A stretch of 64,000 nucleotides of DNA from Bacteroidota bacterium (GTDB lineage: Bacteria; Bacteroidota; Bacteroidia; Bacteroidales; SKPS01), in contig JAKLII010000008.1 of assembly GCA_022709695.1 (NCBI GenBank), forward strand, positions 62,001 to 126,000. Reading direction: 5' to 3'. A model generated the notes under the pieces. That model ran no database searches, had not been told where the DNA came from, and saw nothing but the letters and a program-made list of their open reading frames with translations. How positions within the stretch are numbered: the first letter of the stretch is position 1; each line of letters opens with the position of its first letter. The position numbers and the translations under genes are program-made. Of this stretch, positions 8,525 through 18,490 are shown one piece after another.

Positions 8525-8858
8525 GGGTCTCCAGTTCCAGTTTCAGCAGGGCGTATTTTTGTGCCATTACCCTGCTGCGATCTGAAAGCTGCGAAAGTAT
8601 CATCGAAAACTGTATAAGGATCAGCAGCATGCCCACCAGGAGGATGATAAAAAGGGCTGCAGGTGCATAGGCGACTCCCAGCAGATTTGCCATCATTTCG
8701 AGTCCCTGGCGCCATGCTGAAAATATCAGGAATACAATGCTCACCCCCAGCCAGAGCAGGGAGTACTCCTCTTTCAGGCTTTTCCGGCTGATGATTCTGA
8801 GGATATATGCCAATAATCCCAGACTGAAGAGGATGGCAATAATCTGCATGCGTGCCAT
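8433..8858 (-). CDS. DUF2304 small membrane protein
   Basis: A 141-residue protein with three hydrophobic segments (about 4-22, 34-50 and 64-86), then a coiled-coil-prone stretch (about 95-120) and a Pro/Ala-rich tail. DUF2304 proteins are commonly encoded next to DPM1-like GT2 enzymes, as here, and may anchor or modulate them at the membrane; that role is inference. The gene follows the GT2 gene by 18 bp. Its final 92 bp run antisense through the end of a GT4 gene; the extra tail past the coiled coil is the part that overlaps. Confidence 0.8.
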   Translation of the reverse strand: MARMQIIAILFSLGLLAYILRIISRKSLKEEYSLLWLGVSIVFLIFSAWRQGLEMMANLLGVAYAPAALFIILLVGMLLILIQFSMILSQLSDRSRVMAQKYALLKLELETLKEEVARWSDRDKEAGTDLPAPAKESGPGA

Positions 8859-8876
8859 AAGGTGCTGTTTTTTTGG

Positions 8877-9584
8877 TTAGGATTGATTTTTCCGGAGGGC
8901 TGCCATCCACATCGCAAGCAGCACCTTGGTCATATAGTAGGGCCCCTTGTGCAGGGGAATGGAGGAAACTCCTCCCTGCCTTTCAAACATCTGTGAAAAG
9001 GTCTCGCGAATCCTGAAACCTTTCCTTGCCATCATAATCACCACCTCAGGCTCAGGGAAATCAACAGGATAGTGAAACGCCAGAAATTCAAATGCTTTGC
9101 GGTTGTAAGCCCTGAATCCGCTGGTGTGGTCTGTGATTTTCTGGCCGGCAAGGAGCAAACTCACCATTTGAAAAATCCTGATACCCAATCGTCTGAGTCC
9201 GGTGGACCGAAAGCCTTCCATATCGCGGGCATTGAACCGGCTGCCGATGGCAATGTCCGCCTCCCCTTCGGCAACCATGGCGATGAGTTTTGCCAGGTCA
9301 GCGGCATTGTGCTGGCCGTCTGCGTCAAATTGAACGGCGATATCGTATCCTTTATCAACTGCCAGCTGAAAGCCGGTTTGTACGCTTCCCCCAATTCCCA
9401 GATTGCATGGCAGCGACAGTACCTTTACTCCAGGATGGTGGCGTGCAACCATTTCTGTACGATCGGCAGAGGCATCGTTCACTACCAGCAGGTCGTATCC
9501 GGGGCAGGTACCCTGCAGGGAATTCAGGACAGCACCAAGGGCAGATTCCTCGTTATAGGCCGGTATGATTACCAGTACCTTCAT
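8877..9584 (-). CDS. GT2 glycosyltransferase, polyprenyl/dolichyl-phosphate sugar synthase-like
   Basis: A 235-residue GT-A enzyme of the DPM1-like GT2 group. It begins with VIIPAYNEESALGAVLNSL, then VVNDASADRT, and the DADGQH block that carries the metal-binding acidic residues, followed by IGSRF. There are no C-terminal membrane helices, so it resembles the soluble DPM1 type that loads a sugar onto polyprenyl phosphate with help from a membrane partner. The DUF2304 product could be that partner. It starts 10 bp after the TPR gene's stop; the three genes look like one operon. Confidence 0.85.
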   Translation of the reverse strand: MKVLVIIPAYNEESALGAVLNSLQGTCPGYDLLVVNDASADRTEMVARHHPGVKVLSLPCNLGIGGSVQTGFQLAVDKGYDIAVQFDADGQHNAADLAKLIAMVAEGEADIAIGSRFNARDMEGFRSTGLRRLGIRIFQMVSLLLAGQKITDHTSGFRAYNRKAFEFLAFHYPVDFPEPEVVIMMARKGFRIRETFSQMFERQGGVSSIPLHKGPYYMTKVLLAMWMAALRKNQS

Positions 9585-9594
9585 CGGTGCAATT

Positions 9595-11583
9595 TTAGTT
9601 ATTGGAACAGTAACGCTGCATCAGTTGTATGCAGGGATTATGCTGTCTTGCAGCCCCTTTTTGCCAGTCGGAGCAGGCGTTTTCCCTCTGCCCCAGACTG
9701 AGATACGCCGATCCGCGGTACTGCAGGGCATTTACATGTCCGGGATTCAGGTTCAGCAGCCTGGAATACCAGAGGATCGCCTCCTCAAAATTGCCGGTAT
9801 TCATGTATGAACTTGCAAGGTTAAACAGAGCGTCCTGGTTGGCGGGGTCCTTTTCTGCAGCCAGCTTCAGGTCAGCAATGGCTGAGGGATAATCGCCAAG
9901 ATAGACATAGGCAACACCACGGTGGAACCAGGTCTGTGGCTCTGCTGTTCCGGTTTCGATGGCAGCTGAGAAGTCATTGACAGCGTTTAGGTAATCCTGC
10001 CTGCGGCTATAGGCAATCCCTCTGTTGAGCAATGCCAGATGGCGGCTCTCGGGCGATGTGCGCAGGATGGTATTGTAATCTGAAATGGCGCCTTCGAAAT
10101 CTCCGGTTACCAGCCGCAGATTACCCCGGTTATTCAGGGTAGTGGGATTCAGCGAGTCCAGCTCAAGAGACCGGTTGTAATGTTCCAGCGCTCCTGCCAT
10201 GTTGCCCTGTTGTTTAAGGCAGTCGCCAACTGCCAGCCAGGCCCGGGTATTGCCGGGAGCCTTTTGCAGCGTATCCTCCCACAAAGCACAGGTATCTTTC
10301 CAGATCCTGTTCCGGGCTACGGTGCCATACCCGAGTACAAGCAGATATACGGTTGCCAGTACAAGAGCAGCCTTCTGGTTCCAGTGATCGTAAAGCCATA
10401 ATGCCAGCGATGCCACCACAATAGCAAACCCGCTCAGCGACATATACATACGATGTTCAAATATCATATCGCGGATGGGAAATACGGTGGAGGTAACAGC
10501 CAGTGGCAGATAAAAAAGAAATATACCAAGGGAAATCAGGGGTCTTTTACGTCGCAGGGCCACAGCCAGAACCAACAGCGAAAGGTGTATCAGCAGGCTA
10601 ATGATGACGGGCAAACCCAGGGGAGAGGCTACCGGTTTCCAACCGTAGTCGACCATCTGATGGACCGGCAAAAAGGCAAGCTGGATATATTTTACGATAA
10701 CCACCATTTGGGTGGCAAGATAGTGCGGGACTGTCGGTGCCCCTTTTTCCGGGGGAATGATTCCTGTGGCCGCTGCAACAAGGCCTGTTGCTATCAGTAG
10801 GGTTGCTGCAGAGCCCAGCACCAGGTGACTGCGCTTTGTGCCTTGTTTCCCGAAAAGGATAAATTCAGCCGCGATCACCATCAGCGGCAATGATGCCGCT
10901 TCCTGCTTGCTCAGCATCCCGGCAACCCAGGTAAGGAAAGCACCTGTATACCAGAGGGTCTGTCTCAGACCGCGATGGGAAACCTGGGCTGATATGGTTC
11001 TTGCAGACAGATATAACCATAGTGCCAGCAGGCTGAAGAAGGCAGCTAGTGCACTCATCCGTTGTACGATGTAGGTGACTGCCTGGGTCTGAATGGGGTG
11101 CAGCGCAAAAACCAGTGCCGCAAACACCGCAACAGCGAATGCATATTTCTGTATTTGAGGGTTCCGGAGGGCAGGGGTGCGAAATGCCGTCCGGATGAAA
11201 AGATACAGTGCAATGGAGGCCAGCAGGTGTATCAGGATGTTGGTACGGTGGAACGGGGTCGTCGGTAATCCGTCCCGGTAATTCAGGGCAAGGGTAAAGT
11301 AGGAGAGGGGTCTGTTGTTGAGATCCGTCCAGTATGAAAGATCACCGAAAATACTGAAATCCCTGATCTGCTGGTTGTGCACAATGGCATGAGTATCATC
11401 GAAATGAAAGCTATGGGCATGGGTGTTGAGGTATACGCCCCAGGTTGCCAGGCTGATAATCACAATGGCAGCTATATGCCCTAAGGGTTTTCGGGTCACC
11501 GCTTTGTCTGGCTGTGGTTTTTTGGGTGAAACCCTGTTTTTGGATGTGGTACTGATCATGGGTTCAAAAGTACAGTTTTTCAT
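9595..11583 (-). CDS. TMTC-like GT-C membrane protein with C-terminal TPR repeats
   Basis: A 662-residue protein. A polytopic region (about 33-415, roughly ten hydrophobic segments) has a first periplasmic-type loop with the acidic pair F-D62-D63, as in GT-C glycosyltransferases. It also has blocks AVTYIVQRMSALAAFF and KQEAASLPLMV, typical of TMTC-like proteins. The C-terminal part (about 430-655) is a run of roughly six TPR units. In animals TMTC proteins O-mannosylate proteins using dolichyl-phosphate mannose; here the DPM1-like gene follows directly. Activity is inferred. The start is uncertain: ATG 11559 (residue 9) lies just after a TACTTTTG promoter-like element and may be the real start. 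Confidence 0.82.
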   Translation of the reverse strand: MKNCTFEPMISTTSKNRVSPKKPQPDKAVTRKPLGHIAAIVIISLATWGVYLNTHAHSFHFDDTHAIVHNQQIRDFSIFGDLSYWTDLNNRPLSYFTLALNYRDGLPTTPFHRTNILIHLLASIALYLFIRTAFRTPALRNPQIQKYAFAVAVFAALVFALHPIQTQAVTYIVQRMSALAAFFSLLALWLYLSARTISAQVSHRGLRQTLWYTGAFLTWVAGMLSKQEAASLPLMVIAAEFILFGKQGTKRSHLVLGSAATLLIATGLVAAATGIIPPEKGAPTVPHYLATQMVVIVKYIQLAFLPVHQMVDYGWKPVASPLGLPVIISLLIHLSLLVLAVALRRKRPLISLGIFLFYLPLAVTSTVFPIRDMIFEHRMYMSLSGFAIVVASLALWLYDHWNQKAALVLATVYLLVLGYGTVARNRIWKDTCALWEDTLQKAPGNTRAWLAVGDCLKQQGNMAGALEHYNRSLELDSLNPTTLNNRGNLRLVTGDFEGAISDYNTILRTSPESRHLALLNRGIAYSRRQDYLNAVNDFSAAIETGTAEPQTWFHRGVAYVYLGDYPSAIADLKLAAEKDPANQDALFNLASSYMNTGNFEEAILWYSRLLNLNPGHVNALQYRGSAYLSLGQRENACSDWQKGAARQHNPCIQLMQRYCSNN
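11565..11572 (-). promoter_or_regulatory. Predicted -7 element before the TMTC-like gene
   Basis: TACTTTTG matches TAnnTTTG exactly on the minus strand. Its 3' end is 5 nt before the in-frame ATG at 11559, so transcription would begin almost at that codon, giving a near-leaderless message. No good -33 TTTG is visible. Confidence 0.35.
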
Positions 11584-11644
11584 CCATGATGCGTTCTCCC
11601 TGCTGCCGGTTAAAAAAGAACATGTACATTATCTCAATAACCCG

Positions 11645-11652
11645 TATCTTTG
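11645..11652 (+). promoter_or_regulatory. Predicted secA -7 element
   Basis: TATCTTTG is an exact match to the Bacteroidota -7 consensus TAnnTTTG. It lies 33 bp before the secA ATG. The -33 position has only a poor match. An AGGAAAG ribosome site follows at 11674-11680. Confidence 0.55.
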
Positions 11653-11685
11653 TGGTGTTTTCAAATCAATCCCAGGAAAGTCCCC

Positions 11686-14600
11686 ATGAGCATTTTTGCA
11701 AAGTTTTTCGGTACCAAATCAGACAAGGATATTAAAGTTGTGATGCCGGTAGTGGACAAAATCCATGAGGCATACGAAAAGATAAAAACCCTTTCGAATG
11801 ATGATCTGCGCGGGATGACTGTCATCTTCAGGAGCCGTATCCGGGAGTATATTGCCGAAGAGGTTACCCGTATCGAATCGCTGCGAGGGCAGATCACTGC
11901 TGACCCTGAGATGGATCCCGAAACCAAGGAGGGTTTGTGGAGGGAGGTGGATCAGCTTGAGAAACGCAGGAAAGAGAAAACCGAAGAAATTCTCAACGAG
12001 ATTCTTCCTGAGGCCTTTGCGGTGATGAAAGATACAGCACGCCGCTTCAAGGAGAATGAGATGGTGGAGGTGCTGGCAAATGATTTCGACCGTGACCTGG
12101 CGGCCAGGATGGACAATGTGGAGATCAGGGGTACAAAAGCCCTGTATTTCAACAACTGGGTTGCAGGCGGCAACCGGATTACCTGGGATATGGTGCATTA
12201 CAATGTGCAGCTGATCGGAGGCATGGTGCTCCACCAGGGAAAAATCTCTGAAATGGCAACCGGTGAGGGGAAAACCCTTGTGGCAACCCTTCCCGTGTAC
12301 CTGAATGCCCTGCCGGGACGCGGGGTACATATCGTTACCGTTAACGACTATCTGGCAAAACGCGACTCGGAGTGGATGGGGATGCTGTTCAGATTCCATG
12401 GTTTGCAGGTGGATTGTATCGACAAGCATGAACCCAATTCAGATGCCCGTCGCAATGCCTATCTGGCTGATGTGACCTATGGCACCAACAATGAATTCGG
12501 ATTCGATTACCTGAGGGATAATATGGCAACCCATCCCGATGAACTTGTCCAGCGTGAGCACAACTACGCCATCGTGGATGAGGTGGACTCGGTGCTTATC
12601 GACGATGCCCGAACACCGCTTATCATCTCGGGGCCAACTGCCCAGGGCGACAAGCAGGAGTTTGAGCAGCTCAAACCCATTGTAAACAAACTGTTTAATG
12701 CCCAGAAGGACCTCGTAACCAAGATGCTGGCCGAGGCGAAAAAACTACTGGCCAACCCTGATCAGGGAGATAACGAAAAGGAAGGCTTCAAGCTGCTGTT
12801 CCGGGCATACCGCGGATTGCCGAAAAATAAAGCACTTATCAAATTCCTCAGCGAACCCGGCATGAAGACCGGTATGCAGAAAACGGAGAATTTCTTCCTG
12901 CAGGAGCAGCAGAAGAATATGCATATCATTGATGATGAGCTCTTCTTTGTGATTGAAGAGAAACAAAATACCGTGGACCTGAAGGAAAATGGGATCGAAA
13001 TCCTTACCCAGGAAACCGGGAATCCTGACTTTTACATTTTGCCTGATATAGGATCTGCTATCGCTGAGATGGAGCGATCAGAGCTCAGCCATCAGGAAAA
13101 GGTTCGCCGCAAAGGGGATATGATGCGCGACTATGCCATCATCTCAGAGCGTGTGCACACTATCAACCAGCTACTGAAGGCCTACTGCCTGTTTGAGATC
13201 GATGTGGATTATGTGGTGATGGACAACAAGGTGAAAATCGTGGATGAGCAGACAGGCCGTATCCTGGAGGGAAGGCGCTATTCCGACGGTCTGCACCAGG
13301 CCATCGAAGCCAAGGAAAATGTAAAGGTAGAGGCTGCCACCCAGACCTATGCCACCATCACCCTGCAGAATTACTTCCGGATGTATCACAAACTTGCTGG
13401 TATGACCGGTACTGCCGAAACTGAAGCAGGAGAGTTCTGGGACATCTACAAACTGGATGTGGTGGTGATCCCGACCAACCGGCCGGTGATCCGCGACGAC
13501 CAGCAGGACTATGTCTTTAAAACCCAGCGTGAAAAGTACAACGCTGTGATTCAGACGATCGATGAGATGGTCAAAGCCGGCAGGCCGGTCCTCGTGGGTA
13601 CCACTGCCGTCGAGAATTCAGAGCTTCTGAGCAGGATGTTGCAGCGCAAGGCCATCAGGCACAACGTGCTGAATGCCAAGCTTCACCAGCGTGAGGCCCA
13701 GATTGTGGCTGAAGCCGGTCAGGCCGGAACCGTTACGATCGCCACCAACATGGCAGGCCGTGGTACCGACATTAAACTTGGGCCGGGGGTTAAAGGCGCC
13801 GGTGGGTTGGCTATTATCGGCACCGAAAGACACGAATCGCGCCGGGTCGACAGGCAGCTGCGTGGCCGTGCAGGCCGCCAGGGAGACCCCGGGTCGTCCA
13901 TCTTCTTCGTTTCGCTGGAAGACAACCTGATGCGCCTTTTTGGCTCCGAAAGGATAGCCCGCGTGATGGACCGGCTGGGAATCAAGGACGGAGAGGTGAT
14001 TCAGCATTCCATGATCACCAAATCCATCGAAAAAGCACAGAAAAAAGTTGAGGAAAACAATTTCGGGATCCGGAAAAGGCTGCTGGAATATGACGATGTG
14101 ATGAACAACCAGCGCACCGCCATCTATTCCAAGAGACGCTCTGCACTTTTTGGCGACAGGCTCTCCATGGAGATCGATAATATGATGTATGACATCGCTG
14201 AAGCAGCCGTTACGGAGTTTCAGAAAGAGCGGGACTACGATGGGATGATGCTCGAGGTGATCCGTCATTACAGCATTGAACTGCCCTTCTCTGAAAAGGA
14301 ATTCTATGAGCTGCGCACTGAGGAACTCACCGAAAAACTCTACACGGCGGTTTTGGATCACTATCGCCAGAAGTCAGCCACACTCGCACTTACCGTGATG
14401 CCTGTGGTTCGCGACGTCTATCATAACAATACCCAGGGATTTAAAAGAATCGCCATTCCGGTAACCGACGGGGTAAAAACCATGAATATTCCGGTGGATC
14501 TGGAAGCCGCCTACCAGACCGATGGCCGTGAAGTGATCCGTGCGATCGAAAAAGTTGTTACACTGGCTATTATCGATGTGGCATGGAAGGAGCACCTGAG

Positions 14601-14976
14601 GGAAATGGACGACCTGAAACAATCGGTGCAGAATGCCACCTACGAACAGAAAGACCCGCTGCTGATCTATAAGTTCGAGTCGTTCAAACTTTTTGGCACG
14701 TTGCTGCAGCGCATCAACCGCGAGATCATTTCATTCCTGGTCAAGTCAGGTTTGCCCGGTCAGCAGGATATGAATATCCAGGAGGCACGCATCCGGAGAA
14801 GTGAAAACCGTGGGTTAAGGACACAAAAGGAGGACGTAGAAAAATTCGGGTTCCGTACGCAGCAGGAGGAGAAACCCCAGCCGGTTAAGGTGGAGAAGAA
14901 GGTGAGCCGTAACGATCCGTGTCCCTGTGGTTCTGGCAAGAAATACAAACATTGTCATGGCCATGATGCCGTCTGA
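11686..14976 (+). CDS. secA: Preprotein translocase ATPase SecA
   Basis: Motor ATPase that drives unfolded preproteins through SecYEG at the inner membrane; 1,096 residues from ATG 11686. That start is chosen over an upstream TTG because it restores the family N-terminus MSIFAKFFG and has AGGAAAG 6 bp upstream. Seen are Walker A (ATGEGKT, about 190-197), the [13 protein letters not shown]-type block, the MTGTAETE stretch, NMAGRGTDI and [10 protein letters not shown]. The C-terminal zinc motif [14 protein letters not shown] begins at C1079; it binds SecB or ribosomes in other bacteria. The extra length lies in the nucleotide-binding domain 1 region, as usual in Bacteroidota. Confidence 0.97.
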   Translation: MSIFAKFFGTKSDKDIKVVMPVVDKIHEAYEKIKTLSNDDLRGMTVIFRSRIREYIAEEVTRIESLRGQITADPEMDPETKEGLWREVDQLEKRRKEKTEEILNEILPEAFAVMKDTARRFKENEMVEVLANDFDRDLAARMDNVEIRGTKALYFNNWVAGGNRITWDMVHYNVQLIGGMVLHQGKISEMATGEGKTLVATLPVYLNALPGRGVHIVTVNDYLAKRDSEWMGMLFRFHGLQVDCIDKHEPNSDARRNAYLADVTYGTNNEFGFDYLRDNMATHPDELVQREHNYAIVDEVDSVLIDDARTPLIISGPTAQGDKQEFEQLKPIVNKLFNAQKDLVTKMLAEAKKLLANPDQGDNEKEGFKLLFRAYRGLPKNKALIKFLSEPGMKTGMQKTENFFLQEQQKNMHIIDDELFFVIEEKQNTVDLKENGIEILTQETGNPDFYILPDIGSAIAEMERSELSHQEKVRRKGDMMRDYAIISERVHTINQLLKAYCLFEIDVDYVVMDNKVKIVDEQTGRILEGRRYSDGLHQAIEAKENVKVEAATQTYATITLQNYFRMYHKLAGMTGTAETEAGEFWDIYKLDVVVIPTNRPVIRDDQQDYVFKTQREKYNAVIQTIDEMVKAGRPVLVGTTAVENSELLSRMLQRKAIRHNVLNAKLHQREAQIVAEAGQAGTVTIATNMAGRGTDIKLGPGVKGAGGLAIIGTERHESRRVDRQLRGRAGRQGDPGSSIFFVSLEDNLMRLFGSERIARVMDRLGIKDGEVIQHSMITKSIEKAQKKVEENNFGIRKRLLEYDDVMNNQRTAIYSKRRSALFGDRLSMEIDNMMYDIAEAAVTEFQKERDYDGMMLEVIRHYSIELPFSEKEFYELRTEELTEKLYTAVLDHYRQKSATLALTVMPVVRDVYHNNTQGFKRIAIPVTDGVKTMNIPVDLEAAYQTDGREVIRAIEKVVTLAIIDVAWKEHLREMDDLKQSVQNATYEQKDPLLIYKFESFKLFGTLLQRINREIISFLVKSGLPGQQDMNIQEARIRRSENRGLRTQKEDVEKFGFRTQQEEKPQPVKVEKKVSRNDPCPCGSGKKYKHCHGHDAV

Positions 14977-15919
14977 TATTGCCCGGTCCCGGCTGTATTT
15001 CGCAGCAGTCGTATTGCTGCCGTTGGTTTTCCTGATGCTTTCGGCCACTTCTGCCTTCGGGCAGGAGACCAAAGAAGAGGGGATGGTGATGCAGCCCGCT
15101 TCCCGGCCGGCCTTCACATCCCTCTGGAACAGGCAGCTTACCCTGTCAGTAGGTGTGCTCGGCTACAGACGCGTCGAGGAAACCGATCTGTTCAGCGTGC
15201 GTCATTTTAATCCTGACGGTTCTGATTTTACCACCTCCGAAATCGCCAGCCCATCCACAAAGCAGTATATGTTTGCCGTTGCTACGGCAGCAGTCCGGTA
15301 CCACAGGCTTTTTCCGTTGCTCACACAGGTGCGGATACCGCTGCACTTCGAGAGCTCAGCTGATCTTTTTCTGCAAAAGATCGTCATGCCCTCTATGGCG
15401 ATGAACCGGTTTACCATTGACTCCGGCTATTCAGTGCATTACAGCAATCTGCCGTTGCTTGCCAGCGGAGAGATGTTTGCAGGCATCTGGATGGGTGAAC
15501 GGGTATCGTTTGGTGCGTCGGGCTGGTACAGCCTCTGCCATGTGAAAACGAGCGATGACCGGGTGGTACAGCGTAAATATACCCTCAGGAATGCGGGAAT
15601 CGCTCCTTACATCCGCCTCTGGTTCCCGCTGGAATCAGCCGGATTGCAGCGCTGGTCAGTGCGGCTTGAGGGGTCCGCATATAATCTTTGGGACAAAGAA
15701 GCCCCTTTCAGGGCACTGAAAACGGAAGTGGCATTTTTCCGCCTGTCCACCGAGAAATCAGGAAGAGCTGCAGGGTTCTTTTTCCGGACCCTCCACCACT
15801 TTGCGGTGCCTACCCCCATGGAATTAAGCTCAAGTGTGTATGCCATCCACTCAGACGTGCAGTATGTGCTGGGATTCAGCATCGGAACAGGCGGACTTAA
15901 CCGGAAAGGAGGAAAATAG
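14957..15919 (+). CDS. Hypothetical secreted/outer-membrane protein
   Basis: About 320 residues, function unknown. Three Met codons (14957, 14963, 14966) precede a signal peptide ([19 protein letters not shown]...ATSAFGQ), so the exact start is uncertain and overlaps the end of secA. The mature part has alternating aromatic and polar strands resembling a small outer-membrane barrel, but no diagnostic motif was found. A lipoprotein gene follows 3 bp downstream, so the two are probably co-transcribed and may work together. Confidence 0.65.
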   Translation: MAMMPSDIARSRLYFAAVVLLPLVFLMLSATSAFGQETKEEGMVMQPASRPAFTSLWNRQLTLSVGVLGYRRVEETDLFSVRHFNPDGSDFTTSEIASPSTKQYMFAVATAAVRYHRLFPLLTQVRIPLHFESSADLFLQKIVMPSMAMNRFTIDSGYSVHYSNLPLLASGEMFAGIWMGERVSFGASGWYSLCHVKTSDDRVVQRKYTLRNAGIAPYIRLWFPLESAGLQRWSVRLEGSAYNLWDKEAPFRALKTEVAFFRLSTEKSGRAAGFFFRTLHHFAVPTPMELSSSVYAIHSDVQYVLGFSIGTGGLNRKGGK

Positions 15920-15922
15920 GAG

Positions 15923-16702
15923 ATGGAAATAAGATCTGAATGCCATAAGGATGCTCCTTTGTTTGCCGGTCGTTTTTGCAGGATCCCAAAACTCCGCCTA
16001 AGGTTATGGCTGATATCCATTCTTGCCTTACTGAGCGGTTGCAGCAAAGAGAAAACAACGGACTGGGAACCCTATTATGCCTATTTCCCCACAACAGCAG
16101 GGCATTGGGTCTTTTACAGGGTCGACAGTACCGCGTACAATGCCTTGCAGGATACGGTGATAGATTATACCTACTGGGTAAAGGAAACGATTCTGGATCA
16201 GTTTACTGACCTTGAGGGCCTTGAATGGCAAAGGATCGACCGGGAAATCTACACCGATACTGCCCAAAATCCAATGCAGGGGGAGATCGTAGCTCAAAGG
16301 AGGTCGAAAAATACCGCAGAAAGAATTGAGAACAACCTCCGTTTTATCAAGCTAAGCTTTCCGTTCAGAAAATTTTCCTACTGGCAGGGGAATAGCTATA
16401 TCCATTACGATGACCCATGGAACTGCAATTTCTGGGGTGAATGGGAATTTAAATATCAGGATCTCTTTTTTACCGGTAACATTGGCGTTAATAGCTTTGA
16501 TTCATTGGTCAGGGTGATGCAGGTAGCCGATTCAGGCCTGGTATGCAAGAACCTTTGGGAAGAGATTTATGCGCCCGGCATCGGGATGGTATATCGCCAT
16601 ACCGAACGTCTCACCACCCAGAAAAGCTCACCCGATCCATTTTACCTGAAGGCTGAAAATGGTTTTATCGTAACCTATACCTTAGTGGACCGAAAGCAGT
16701 AA
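15923..16702 (+). CDS. Hypothetical lipoprotein
   Basis: A 259-residue protein of unknown function. A hydrophobic stretch (about 30-36) precedes the lipobox LLSGC at about residues 37-41, so it is probably an envelope lipoprotein. The signal peptide is unusually late, suggesting the true start may lie downstream, although no Met is available between residue 1 and the hydrophobic stretch. The mature protein is rich in Trp and Tyr (TTAGHWVFYRVDST, NCNFWGEWEF) and looks beta-rich. A strong stem-loop follows its stop. Confidence 0.65.
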   Translation: MEIRSECHKDAPLFAGRFCRIPKLRLRLWLISILALLSGCSKEKTTDWEPYYAYFPTTAGHWVFYRVDSTAYNALQDTVIDYTYWVKETILDQFTDLEGLEWQRIDREIYTDTAQNPMQGEIVAQRRSKNTAERIENNLRFIKLSFPFRKFSYWQGNSYIHYDDPWNCNFWGEWEFKYQDLFFTGNIGVNSFDSLVRVMQVADSGLVCKNLWEEIYAPGIGMVYRHTERLTTQKSSPDPFYLKAENGFIVTYTLVDRKQ

Positions 16703-16721
16703 CTGCCTGCATCAAAGCAAA

Positions 16722-16749
16722 AAAAGACTGGTCTTCCGACCAGTCTTTT
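16722..16749. terminator. Bidirectional rho-independent terminator
   Basis: A perfect 12-bp stem, AAAAGACTGGTC / GACCAGTCTTTT, with a TTCC loop. The A-run on one arm and the T-run on the other would end transcripts from either side: the lipoprotein gene (plus) and the ftsZ operon (minus). Confidence 0.85.
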
Positions 16750-16785
16750 CAAGCCCAAATGAAAACAAAAACGCAGATGGATAGA

Positions 16786-16810
16786 AAAAGACCTCCGATC
16801 ATGCGGAGGT
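16786..16810 (-). terminator. Rho-independent terminator of the division operon
   Basis: On the minus strand ACCTCCG pairs with CGGAGGT around a 6-nt loop, followed by CTTTTTC. It begins 8 bp after the ftsZ stop, so it is the primary terminator of the cluster, backed up by the bidirectional stem beyond it. Confidence 0.8.
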
Positions 16811-16817
16811 TGAATTA

Positions 16818-18392
16818 TCAGTCGGTTTTGCTGTTGTAAAAAGGATTTTCAGAGATATTCGGATCATCTCCCGGATCCAGGGTATAGTTTGAGCTCTGCT
16901 GCTCATTGGAGGGGATGGTCTGGTCGAGGGTAGTATTTTTCCTTTTGAAAGCGGGTATGGATTCCACTTCCATAAGTCCTTCAAGGGTTCTGAGCTTTAT
17001 CCCGATTTGTCTCAGCCGTTCCTGTCGATGAGCCTGCCTGGGGTCATTTACCGAAAGGGGCCCATCGAGCGGGAGTGCGCCCGGAAAATCGCCGGGATTT
17101 GGAATACGTGTGATCTCCGGATCAGCAAGCGGGGTGATCAGCTGCGGCTCGGTTGAGCTGGAAGTTTTCTCTGCCACAGGACTATCGGAGGTGGTTCCTG
17201 CCAAAGGGGTATCAGTTATGGATGGATCTCCGGCTGCGGGCTTAAAGCCAAAAATCGGATCCTGAACCATTGGCGCAGGACGGTTGATCAGTTGAAGGTT
17301 ATCGACCAGTGGCTCAGCAACAACTCTTTGCGGGGTGTTTGAGGGAAGCGGGTCAATTTTGCCAACCACTACACTCTGTGCGGCAGGCTTGTCAACCATT
17401 CCCGGTAATTCCTGATGGGCATGAAAGCCTGTGGCGATAATGGTCACAGCGATCGCATCGCCGAGCTTATCATCCGTACCGCTTCCCCAGATGATGTCGG
17501 CCGAACTTCCGGCTTCCTTCTGGATGTAATCGGTGATCTCGGTAACCTCATCGAGCCTGACACCTTCATTTCCATAGGCAATGTAAAGAAGCACATTGCT
17601 GGCTCCTGTAATCTGGTTGTCGTTGAGAAGGGGTGAATTCAGGGCATCTTCCACAGCCTCGGTGGCGCGGTTTTCTCCTGATGCAACGCCGGTGCCCATG
17701 ATGGCTACCCCGCTGCTTTTCATTACCGTTTTTACATCTTCGAAGTCAACGTTAATATAGCCAACATGGGTAATGATCTCTGCAATACCGCGGGCTGCAT
17801 CGGTAAGGATATTGTCGGCTTTTGCAAAAGCCTCACCCAACTTCAGGTTCCCGTGCAACTCCCTTAGCTTGTCGTTGTTGATAACCAAAAGCGTATCCAC
17901 ATGATGACGAAGTTCCTGAATGCCGGTTTCAGCAAGCTGCCTTCTTTTACGCCCTTCGAACGAGAATGGAATGGTAACAATCCCAATGGTGAGTATGTCC
18001 ATTTCCCTGGCCAGTTTGGCAATAACAGGAGCTCCTCCCGTACCTGTGCCTCCTCCCATACCCGCAGTGATAAACACCATGCGGGTATCGCGTGCAAGGA
18101 CTTCACGGATGTCTTCAATGTTCTCAATCGCAGCATTCATGCCCACTTCGGGGTTTGAACCTGCACCGTTGCCGGCTGTGAGACTTTGTCCAAGCTGTAT
18201 CTTGACGGGTACCGGGCTCATTTCAATAGCCTGGGCATCCGTATTGCAAATCATAAAGTCAACGCCGTGAATACCCTGTTTGTACATATGGTTCACAGCA
18301 TTGCTCCCACCACCGCCTACGCCTATCACTTTTATGATAGAAGACTGTTCCTTAGGATGATCGAATTTCAGGAGCGTATCAGAATCTGCCAT
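16818..18392 (-). CDS. ftsZ: Cell division protein FtsZ
   Basis: Tubulin-like GTPase that forms the Z-ring; 524 residues, longer than the usual 380-ish because of a long C-terminal linker (about 330-470), normal for Bacteroidota. The GTP-binding signature GGGTGTG is at 113-119 and GGGGSN at 26-31; the T7-loop equivalent NVDFEDVK lies near 216-223. The conserved tail peptide IPAFKRKN and an acidic ENPFYNS end are present, the former being the likely FtsA-binding segment. It is the last gene of the cluster and is followed by terminators. Confidence 0.97.
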   Translation of the reverse strand: MADSDTLLKFDHPKEQSSIIKVIGVGGGGSNAVNHMYKQGIHGVDFMICNTDAQAIEMSPVPVKIQLGQSLTAGNGAGSNPEVGMNAAIENIEDIREVLARDTRMVFITAGMGGGTGTGGAPVIAKLAREMDILTIGIVTIPFSFEGRKRRQLAETGIQELRHHVDTLLVINNDKLRELHGNLKLGEAFAKADNILTDAARGIAEIITHVGYINVDFEDVKTVMKSSGVAIMGTGVASGENRATEAVEDALNSPLLNDNQITGASNVLLYIAYGNEGVRLDEVTEITDYIQKEAGSSADIIWGSGTDDKLGDAIAVTIIATGFHAHQELPGMVDKPAAQSVVVGKIDPLPSNTPQRVVAEPLVDNLQLINRPAPMVQDPIFGFKPAAGDPSITDTPLAGTTSDSPVAEKTSSSTEPQLITPLADPEITRIPNPGDFPGALPLDGPLSVNDPRQAHRQERLRQIGIKLRTLEGLMEVESIPAFKRKNTTLDQTIPSNEQQSSNYTLDPGDDPNISENPFYNSKTD

Positions 18393-18429
18393 GGCGAAAT
18401 TTTGCTAAAATTACTATTTCGTTATTAAA

Positions 18430-18446
18430 TACATACACCGTATGTA
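18430..18446. promoter_or_regulatory. Perfect dyad between ftsA and ftsZ
   Basis: TACATAC-acc-GTATGTA, 7-bp arms with a 3-bp centre, lies in the 98-bp AT-rich gap before ftsZ. It may be a protein-binding site or an mRNA hairpin adjusting the FtsZ:FtsA ratio. No proven function. Confidence 0.45.
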
Positions 18447-18490
18447 AATTTTTTTGAACATACTTTATGAACAATTGCAGGCCTGATTTT

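Noticed and set aside
13618-14361. 247-codon open frame on the minus strand within secA
   Set aside because: Fully antisense to conserved SecA motifs and without any recognisable domain; a codon-bias shadow.
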